From: Persephonella sp.
Lineage (GTDB): Bacteria; Aquificota; Aquificia; Aquificales; Hydrogenothermaceae
Direction of reading: 5' to 3'
DNA length: 7,485 nt
Assembly (NCBI GenBank): GCA_027058925.1
Contig: JALTAS010000217.1
Location: 1 to 7,485, forward strand
The notes beneath the pieces were generated by a model. That model was not told the DNA's origin. It searched no databases and worked only from the letters and a program-made list of their open reading frames with translations. The position numbers and the translations under genes were made by a program. Each line of letters begins with the position of its first letter. The stretch's first letter is position 1. Shown piece after piece: positions 1 to 5,213 of this stretch.

Positions 1-591
1 GAAAAGGACAATCTTGGAGTTACCGAACTTAGCGGCATCTTAGGTCTAAATAAAAATAATGTATTCAGAATACTCGCAACCCTTGAGGTTAAAGGTGTGG
101 TTGAACAGGATAAAGAGACAGGTCATTACAAACTTGGGATGAAGCTTCTTTCTCTGGAACATTCATACATTGAAAACCTTCATTTTTTGAAAAAAGCAAA
201 ACCTTTTATGAGGAACCTTAGAAACAGAACCCTGGAAAGCGTTTATCTTTCTATCCCACACAAAGATGCTGTTGTTTACATATACTCTGAAGAAACAAAA
301 AGATCCGTTCTGGTTAATTCAAGAATAGGGAAAAGATATCCTATTGACAAAACAGCCTCAGGAAAAGTTATCACTAAAGGTAAAAAAGAACAGGGTTTTT
401 TTATTGAAGAGGATATAAATGGTGCAGAACCTGAAGTAACGGAAATAGCAACAGTCATAAGAGATGAAACAAACCAGCCTGTAGCATCAATCTCCATTCT
501 GGTTCCTACAGAAAGGTTAAAGAAAGAAGATAAGGAGTTTATAAAAAGTATGCTTTTAGAGACAGGGATAGGTATATCAAAGCAGCTATAA
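1..591 (+). CDS. IclR-family transcriptional regulator, 5' end outside the window
   Basis: The reading frame is open from base 1 to the TAA at 589-591 and gives 196 visible residues. The first 45 read as the end of a winged helix-turn-helix: VTELSGILGL is the first helix, NKNNVFRILATL the recognition helix, and the wing ends in HYKLG, as in IclR proteins. A GTG at 97 would start a shorter product but would cut through the DNA-binding domain, so it is not the real start. The rest is the GAF-like effector domain, with TASGK at 118-122, GFFIEED at 132-138 and RDETNQPVASISI near 154-166. IclR proteins act as dimers in the cytoplasm and repress or activate metabolic genes according to a small ligand; the ligand and targets here cannot be read. 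Only about 9 residues separate TASGK from GFFIEED, where the family usually has about 45, so a helical segment of the effector domain is missing. The last 6 bases overlap the end of lptD on the other strand. Confidence 0.88.
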   Translation, partial: EKDNLGVTELSGILGLNKNNVFRILATLEVKGVVEQDKETGHYKLGMKLLSLEHSYIENLHFLKKAKPFMRNLRNRTLESVYLSIPHKDAVVYIYSEETKRSVLVNSRIGKRYPIDKTASGKVITKGKKEQGFFIEEDINGAEPEVTEIATVIRDETNQPVASISILVPTERLKKEDKEFIKSMLLETGIGISKQL

Positions 592-2619
592 TGTTCTGCT
601 TACAAAAGGAAGCTTGATATCAGTTCTTAGAATATTTATGTACACAACGATAGATCTGAATGTTTTTCCAGTAATACCGTTGTAATCTTCCCTGTATGAC
701 AGATTAAACCTCCAGCATTTCCTATCCAAAGTAAGAGTAAATGATTTTCTCTGTGTGTAACCAGATTTTATGTTGCTCAGAACAGAACCTGAAAAGTTCA
801 TATTTTTGTAGTTTATACGAACAGAATTGGTTATCTGATTTACAGAAGGAATTGAACTGAAAACCCCCTTATCGTAAGAGTGGGAAATAGAATAACTTAA
901 CCAGCTTGTAACCGGAATATTCAATGTTGTTATTGATCTTACAATCTGGTTAAACCTGAAATCATAATAAAGGGTGTTTTCTCCTGAAAAGCCGTAAATA
1001 TTAAAATAAATCCTGTTTTTTAAAGGTTTTTTATGACCTTTAAGTCTGTTGTTCCCAAGATAGTAATATCTGTTTAATGTGTAGCCTGTTGATATCTCCC
1101 ACGATAGAAAGTTAGAATCCTGAAAGTTAAGTATATTAAACAAGGAAAAATCAATATCATAAGCATCTTTCACCCTATCCTCTCTATCAAAATAAGGAAG
1201 AGTTTCCTGACTTACTTTTGACACTCTTTTAAAACTAAGTTGTGGAATAACAGAATGGTAAAAATCTGTGTATTTTTTTATAAGTGTGTATCTCAGCCTA
1301 TCTTCAAAAGTAAAAAGATTTCTAACAGGTGTTCTGTCAGCACTTCCTTTTTTGGTCAAATAATACAAGGTTGTCCTTGGCGAAAATCTTAACAGGTTTG
1401 AAAAACTATAAAAATTGGTAAAAACTTCAAGATTTAGAGTGTTATCAGATCTTATACCTGACTGCCCTTTTTCCCTGTAAAAGTTTGTATTAACAGAAAG
1501 TAGATCAAAATAGAGGGGGAGTTTTTCAAAAAGCTTTTTCTTCTTCAGATAATATCTGATCTCCGGGAGCCTTTGAAGTGTTTGCTCATTATTGTCTTTA
1601 GTTAGATCATATATAAAATCAAAATTTATCTCAAGGGTAAATCTTCTCCTGTCAATAAGAGCTATCAGCTGGGATTTTGTGTAAGACTTGTACCTGAGAT
1701 CAGTTGCATTATAAATATCCTCAAAGTAATAAGGATCACTGGGAAAATCATAAACGAGAGACAGATCAAAATCTTCATAATGAAGCTCTGATCGTCCTGA
1801 AACTCTCCATCTATTTTTCAATGGAGGAAGGCTTCTGTTTTCCCACCACTTACCTGCGTTTTCAGAAAAAAAGCTGAAATTTCCTGTGTAAAAGCTGTCT
1901 GAAGATAGCTTATTTCTGTACTGGATATCAAGTCCATTTCCCTGATTATTTCTGTAATCGTATGTGAAAGTCATGTCAGAATGCCTTGTCAGTATAAGAA
2001 AAAAAGGCTGTAATATTTTAAAATCGTTGTAGCTGTCCTGTCCTATTTGAGGAAAGAGAAAACCTGTTTTCCTGCTGGTAGCAGGATATGAAAAATAAGG
2101 TGAGAAAAAAACGGGCAGTTTACAAAATCTTAGAGAAATATTGTAAAACTGGACTTTGTCATCTTTTATTAATATCCCCTTTTTCGTTTTTATATACCAG
2201 TCGTAATGTTCAAATGAGCATGTTGAAAACTCCCCATTATAAAAGATGTATCTATCTTTTGATTTTTTTATCTTTTCTGCCTTTATGTAGTAGTACTTTT
2301 CTACTACACCTTCAACATTGAAAAACTCGCCGTTATTTCCCTCTTCATCTATCCAACCTTTCTCTGCTTTCAGATCAAATCTTTCGGTCTTCAGGTGTAT
2401 GTTTCCTTCCAGATGGATTATTTTGTTTTTCTTGTCATATATTATCTTGTCTGCTTTTAAAACTCTGTTTTTATATTTAACAACAACATCCCCTTCCGCT
2501 ACGATTTCTCCCGATGTTTTCTTCTCTATCTTCTGGGCCTCTATAGAAACAGGAACTTTGCCAAATGAAAACAGAAAAAAAACTAATACTGCAAAAATTG
2601 TTATTATATATCTGCCCAA
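586..2619 (-). CDS. lptD: LptD (OstA/Imp), outer-membrane LPS assembly beta-barrel
   Basis: LptD with lipoprotein LptE inserts lipopolysaccharide into the outer leaflet of the outer membrane, the last step of the Lpt pathway. The 677-residue product has a hydrophobic signal segment at about 4-19 with cleavage probably between 20 and 28. An LptA-like beta-jellyroll (OstA_N) follows at about 26-120, containing EIVAEGDVVV and HLEGNIHLKTE. The family signature spans about 131-192: STCSFEHYDWYI, then LPVFFSPYFSYPA, then TGFLFPQIG. The remainder is Tyr/Phe-rich alternating sequence typical of a large barrel, with the C-terminal CW motif at 635-636. It is shorter than E. coli LptD (784). The cysteines are C134, C166 and C635; C134 and C635 are placed like E. 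coli C173 and C725. The start is TTG at 2619: an in-frame stop lies four codons upstream, a GTGAGG ribosome site sits 7 nt away, and no later Met keeps the signal peptide. The last residue is Leu rather than the usual aromatic. It is divergent from the GTPase gene and convergent with the IclR gene. Confidence 0.93.
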   Translation of the reverse strand: MGRYIITIFAVLVFFLFSFGKVPVSIEAQKIEKKTSGEIVAEGDVVVKYKNRVLKADKIIYDKKNKIIHLEGNIHLKTERFDLKAEKGWIDEEGNNGEFFNVEGVVEKYYYIKAEKIKKSKDRYIFYNGEFSTCSFEHYDWYIKTKKGILIKDDKVQFYNISLRFCKLPVFFSPYFSYPATSRKTGFLFPQIGQDSYNDFKILQPFFLILTRHSDMTFTYDYRNNQGNGLDIQYRNKLSSDSFYTGNFSFFSENAGKWWENRSLPPLKNRWRVSGRSELHYEDFDLSLVYDFPSDPYYFEDIYNATDLRYKSYTKSQLIALIDRRRFTLEINFDFIYDLTKDNNEQTLQRLPEIRYYLKKKKLFEKLPLYFDLLSVNTNFYREKGQSGIRSDNTLNLEVFTNFYSFSNLLRFSPRTTLYYLTKKGSADRTPVRNLFTFEDRLRYTLIKKYTDFYHSVIPQLSFKRVSKVSQETLPYFDREDRVKDAYDIDFSLFNILNFQDSNFLSWEISTGYTLNRYYYLGNNRLKGHKKPLKNRIYFNIYGFSGENTLYYDFRFNQIVRSITTLNIPVTSWLSYSISHSYDKGVFSSIPSVNQITNSVRINYKNMNFSGSVLSNIKSGYTQRKSFTLTLDRKCWRFNLSYREDYNGITGKTFRSIVVYINILRTDIKLPFVSRTL

Positions 2620-2626
2620 ATATTTT

Positions 2627-2632
2627 CCTCAC
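2627..2632 (-). promoter_or_regulatory. Ribosome binding site deciding the lptD TTG start
   Basis: The minus strand reads GTGAGG, then 7 nt, then TTG. No ATG or GTG start lies between the upstream in-frame stop and the signal peptide, so this site supports a TTG start at 2619. Confidence 0.65.
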
Positions 2633-2651
2633 AAACTTTTGTAGGATAAAT

Positions 2652-2657
2652 ATTATA
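2652..2657 (-). promoter_or_regulatory. Possible -10 box for lptD
   Basis: The minus strand has a perfect TATAAT here, in the 50-bp divergent gap. A start about 7 nt downstream would give a leader of about 26 nt before the TTG and keep the ribosome site intact. The -35 is poor: the best candidate, TTGGTT at 2677-2682, is 19 nt away. In AT-rich DNA a single perfect -10 is weak evidence. The + strand match TATTAT at 2651-2656 cannot easily serve the GTPase gene, because its start site would fall after that gene's ribosome binding site. Confidence 0.4.
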
Positions 2658-2659
2658 TC

Positions 2660-2663
2660 GGAG
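2660..2663 (+). promoter_or_regulatory. Ribosome binding site fixing the GTPase start
   Basis: GGAG lies 6 nt before the ATG at 2670. This favours that ATG over the in-frame ATG at 2565, which would add 35 unlike-family residues and run 55 bp into lptD. Confidence 0.65.
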
Positions 2664-2669
2664 TTTCCA

Positions 2670-3449
2670 ATGGAAAAACCAAGAGAATGGCTGAGAGAAA
2701 AAAGTATAGCAAAAAGGATACTGTCAGAAGCCGATATTATATTTGAGGTGGTTGATGCAAGAATTCCAATTGAAACAAGAAATAAAGTAATAGAAGAACT
2801 GGCCTCACAGAAAAACAAAAAAGTTTTCATAATCATAAACAAGGCTGATCTTGTACCGAAAGAATTTGCCAAAAAAGCAAAAGAAGAGATACAGAAGGAA
2901 TACCCAGCAGTTTTATTTTCTGCCCACAAAAATATTGGGAGAAAAGAGTTAGACAGGATTATCAAAGATCTTTCAAAAGAGAAAAAAATAATAAAAATAG
3001 GGGTTTTAGGTTATCCAAATGTTGGAAAATCCTCTCTGATAAACAGCCTGAAAAAAAGGAAAGTTGCAACAACATCCCCAAAGCCCGGAATGACAAGAGG
3101 AGAAAAACTTATAAAACTTTCAAAAAATGTGTATCTTATAGACACTCCCGGGATTATCACCCTTGAATTTCAGGAGGATCTTGCCCTTAAAGGATCATGG
3201 ATCCCTGAAAAGCTTGACCAGCCTGTTGAGGTTGCCCTCAAGCTTGTTCAGAAAATAACAGAGAAAAGACCTGAAGCAATAAAAGAAACCTACGGTGTTG
3301 AACCTGAAGAAGATCCATTAAAAACCCTTGAAAAAATAGGTCAAAGACTAAACTACAGGATTTCAGGTGGAATAATTGATATTGAGAGAACCGCAAAAAA
3401 AATTTTGTGGGACTGGATAAAAGGAAAGATTAGAGCTTACTGGCTTTAG
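2670..3449 (+). CDS. Circularly permuted YlqF/RbgA-like GTPase
   Basis: This 259-residue cytoplasmic GTPase has its motifs in permuted order: NKAD (G4) at 57-60, SA (G5) at 84-85, the P-loop GYPNVGKS (G1) at 114-121, GMTRG (G2) at 140-144 and DTPG (G3) at 158-161. VVDARIP at 27-33 ahead of G4 is typical of the YlqF/MTG1 group. The C-terminal 80 residues are helical and match the region that binds rRNA in RbgA. Members of the group help late assembly of the large ribosomal subunit, so that role is likely but inferred. The N-terminal FPGHM motif of B. subtilis RbgA (282 residues) is missing; the protein opens with EKPREWLREK instead. GSWIPEKLDQPVEVALKL at 175-192 looks, from memory, closer to archaeal members. 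For that reason no gene symbol is given. An upstream in-frame ATG at 2565 is rejected because the extra residues overlap lptD and do not resemble the family. The gene ends convergently with the pilZ-like gene, overlapping by 4 bp. Confidence 0.88.
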   Translation: MEKPREWLREKSIAKRILSEADIIFEVVDARIPIETRNKVIEELASQKNKKVFIIINKADLVPKEFAKKAKEEIQKEYPAVLFSAHKNIGRKELDRIIKDLSKEKKIIKIGVLGYPNVGKSSLINSLKKRKVATTSPKPGMTRGEKLIKLSKNVYLIDTPGIITLEFQEDLALKGSWIPEKLDQPVEVALKLVQKITEKRPEAIKETYGVEPEEDPLKTLEKIGQRLNYRISGGIIDIERTAKKILWDWIKGKIRAYWL

Positions 3450-4102
3450 GATTTAAACAGAAATATCTTTTTTGCTATCTCCCTCTGCCGATCCATTATG
3501 TATTTTGCTATTTTGTCTCTATCTTTCTGTTTTATCTCTGTAAATTTTATACCTATTCTTATAATTCCTTTACCTGCTTTTCTTTTGTAAACAACAAAGC
3601 CTTTCAGTTTTATACTGTTATCTCTAAATCTGATCTCAAACTGACATTCCTTCCCTTCCTGAATACATTCCTTTTCTTCTTCTGATGTTATTATGCCGAT
3701 TCCGGCCTCGCTTATATCGTCTGCACACAGTTGGTAACCATCACTCACAACTAAAACAGGATCTTTCTCGGATGTTTTGACCCTTACATAAGCTCTATTC
3801 AGCTTTTGATCTATCGCATATGATGGGAAAGATGTTGCTATTTCTTTTTGATCATAAGCTATAACTGTAAGTATGTAAACCTCACCATTATGTTTGAAGT
3901 ATATATGCCTCGTTTCTTTCAAAGTGGGAAGGATCTTTTTATCTGCCTTCCATATTATCTGTTCAAGAGATTCGTCTATTTCAACTATTTCAATTGTTCC
4001 AGTAATAGGAACCTCTTCATAAAAAACAGCAACATTAAGCTTTTTCTCTTTTTTGATCTGACCTATAAGCTTCCACAAAAATTTTGAATCCTTCACTTTC
4101 AT
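3446..4102 (-). CDS. PilZ-domain protein, probable cyclic-di-GMP receptor
   Basis: PilZ domains bind the second messenger cyclic di-GMP and then act on flagella, type IV pili or polysaccharide export. The 218-residue product carries both halves of the binding motif: RxxxR as RAYVR at 103-107, and DxSxxG as DISEAG at 129-134. The usual IRIGIKF strand is at 181-187 and a C-terminal helix at about 190-211. Residues 1-95 form a separate, mostly beta-rich domain with no motif I can name; its place just before PilZ is like the YcgR N-terminal (PilZN) domain, so a YcgR-type two-domain effector is likely. There is no signal peptide or membrane segment, so it should be cytoplasmic. The ATG at 4102 has an in-frame TAA two codons upstream, so it is the longest start. 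Its ribosome site is poor (only AAGAG touching the ATG), and GTG at codon 3 with AGAG 6 nt away is a real alternative. It is divergent from dprA with a 28-bp gap. Confidence 0.87.
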   Translation of the reverse strand: MKVKDSKFLWKLIGQIKKEKKLNVAVFYEEVPITGTIEIVEIDESLEQIIWKADKKILPTLKETRHIYFKHNGEVYILTVIAYDQKEIATSFPSYAIDQKLNRAYVRVKTSEKDPVLVVSDGYQLCADDISEAGIGIITSEEEKECIQEGKECQFEIRFRDNSIKLKGFVVYKRKAGKGIIRIGIKFTEIKQKDRDKIAKYIMDRQREIAKKIFLFKS

Positions 4103-4112
4103 CTCTTATACT
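4084..4112 (+). promoter_or_regulatory. Probable sigma-70 promoter of dprA
   Basis: TTGAAT at 4084-4089 and TATACT at 4107-4112 are exactly 17 nt apart. The start site would be near 4119, leaving a leader of only about 12 nt that is almost entirely ribosome binding site. The -35 box and most of the spacer lie inside the first codons of the pilZ-like gene. Prediction only; four and five of six bases match consensus. Confidence 0.55.
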
Positions 4113-4119
4113 TATTTTC

Positions 4120-4128
4120 GGAGGGAGG
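4120..4128 (+). promoter_or_regulatory. Tandem strong ribosome binding site of dprA
   Basis: GGAGGGAGG holds two overlapping GGAGG cores, 6 and 2 nt from the ATG at 4131. The first is at ideal spacing. It is clearly stronger than any other ribosome site in the window and fixes the dprA start. Confidence 0.75.
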
Positions 4129-4130
4129 TT

Positions 4131-5192
4131 ATGTCTATTATAGATTATATAGAGATCTCTTTCACAAAAGGGATAGGAAACAAACTTGTGAAAAAATTGT
4201 TTGAAAATTACGGAAGTATTAGCTATATACTTGAAAATCCAGAAAAAATAAAAGATGATTTTGGTGAAAAACTTTACTACCTTATAAAAGACAGAGATAA
4301 AAACCTGAGAAAAAAAGCTGAAGAAGAAGTAAAAAAAGCCGAGGATTTAGGCTTTAAAATTCTTTGTATAGAGGATGATGAATATCCAGACATACTGAAA
4401 GAAATTCCTGATCCACCGGCATATATATATCTGTCAGGAGACTTTCCTGAAAATATCCAGTTTATATCTGTTGTTGGAAGTAGAAAACATACGGTTTACG
4501 GAAAGTCTGTAACAAAAAATATTGTGAGATCTCTGGTTGAAAATGGCATCGGTGTTGTGTCAGGTCTTGCCTCAGGTATTGATAGAATAGCACATGAAAC
4601 AGCTCTGGAGAATAACGGTTTTACCATTGCTGTTTTAGGGGGAGGTATAGACCGGATATTTCCTTACGAGAACAAAGATATTTATAAAAAAATCAGGGAT
4701 AAAGGTCTTCTTCTTTCAGAGTTTCCTATAGGTCATAAACCTTCAAAATTCACATTTCCCATAAGAAACAGAATAATTGCAGGTTTATCTCTTGCAACAG
4801 TTGTTATTGAAGCATCAGAAAAGTCAGGTTCTCTTATAACAGCCAGTTATGCAAATGAGTACGGAAGGATAGTTTTCTCAGTTCCATCAAATATTACAAA
4901 CCCTTATGGAAAGGGAACAAATAATCTGATAAAAGAAGGTGCTGTTCCCTTAACTGACATTCAGGACATATACGAAACAATTCCTTATCTGAAGAAAAAC
5001 AAAGCAGATCTTGAGTATAAACCAGGCAAAATAGAATCTATTATTTTGAAACTTTCGTCATCACCTATACATATTGATCTTTTGTCTGAAAAGTCTGGTA
5101 TAAAGGTAGATGATCTACTGTTAATACTTTTTGATATGGAGATGAAAGGCATTATCAGTATAGACAACAGTATGGTTTTGAGAAACTTGTAA
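4131..5192 (+). CDS. dprA: DprA, DNA-processing protein for natural transformation
   Basis: DprA binds incoming single-stranded DNA in the cytoplasm, shields it from SSB and loads RecA onto it. The 353 residues show the full family layout. A helix-hairpin-helix/SAM-like start (FTKGIGNKLVKKL) covers about 10-75. The extended Rossmann fold covers about 80-285: VVGSRKHTVYG at 114-124, GVVSGLASGIDRIAHE at 141-156, AVLGGGIDRIFPYEN at 167-181, FPIRNRIIAGLS at 209-220 and SGSLITASYA at 232-241. A C-terminal winged-helix domain (DML1-like) covers about 296-353 and ends at MVLRNL. Nothing looks lost or truncated. The start has the strongest ribosome site in the window. Its neighbours are not competence genes, apart from the divergent PilZ-domain gene, whose family often controls type IV pili; a link through DNA uptake is speculation. 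A terminator hairpin begins directly after its TAA. Confidence 0.95.
   Translation: MSIIDYIEISFTKGIGNKLVKKLFENYGSISYILENPEKIKDDFGEKLYYLIKDRDKNLRKKAEEEVKKAEDLGFKILCIEDDEYPDILKEIPDPPAYIYLSGDFPENIQFISVVGSRKHTVYGKSVTKNIVRSLVENGIGVVSGLASGIDRIAHETALENNGFTIAVLGGGIDRIFPYENKDIYKKIRDKGLLLSEFPIGHKPSKFTFPIRNRIIAGLSLATVVIEASEKSGSLITASYANEYGRIVFSVPSNITNPYGKGTNNLIKEGAVPLTDIQDIYETIPYLKKNKADLEYKPGKIESIILKLSSSPIHIDLLSEKSGIKVDDLLLILFDMEMKGIISIDNSMVLRNL
4137..4165 (-). promoter_or_regulatory. Probable sigma-70 promoter of the pilZ-like gene
   Basis: On the minus strand GTGAAA (4160-4165) is followed after 17 nt by a perfect TATAAT (4137-4142). The start site would be near 4130, giving a leader of about 28 nt. 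A second TATAAT at 4144-4149 lies 7 nt upstream but has no matching -35. The whole promoter lies inside the first 12 codons of dprA. Prediction only. Confidence 0.5.
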
Positions 5193-5213
5193 GGGGCAAA
5201 GCCCCCTTTTATT
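5193..5213 (+). terminator. Intrinsic terminator in the dprA-pnp gap
   Basis: GGGGC (5193-5197), a 3-nt AAA loop and GCCCC (5201-5205) make a perfect 5-bp GC stem, followed by CTTTTATT. The stem begins immediately after the dprA stop at 5190-5192, and the T-run covers the pnp stop codon at 5209-5211. Read from the other strand, the same stem lies 3 nt after the pnp stop, but its tail TTACAAGTTT is less U-rich. It is therefore a good terminator for dprA and a possible weaker one for pnp. Confidence 0.75.

Noticed and set aside
97..591. A short regulator starting at GTG 97
   Set aside because: The frame stays open to base 1 and encodes recognisable helix-turn-helix residues before this GTG.
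2088..2644. Two + strand frames (2088-2321 and 2318-2644) opposite lptD
   Set aside because: Both are entirely inside lptD apart from a short tail, are low-complexity and resemble no family.
2565..2669. N-terminal extension of the GTPase from an upstream in-frame ATG
   Set aside because: It overlaps lptD by 55 bp, has no family-like sequence and lacks a good ribosome site, while the ATG at 2670 has GGAG at 6 nt.
2477..2965. 162-residue minus-strand frame across the lptD start and the GTPase
   Set aside because: It is antisense to two well-supported genes; its hydrophobic Ser/Phe-rich translation is the usual shadow of Lys/Glu-rich coding sequence.
4144..4149. Second TATAAT on the minus strand as the pilZ -10
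   Set aside because: No reasonable -35 at 17 nt (CCCTTT); the box at 4137-4142 has GTGAAA at exact spacing.
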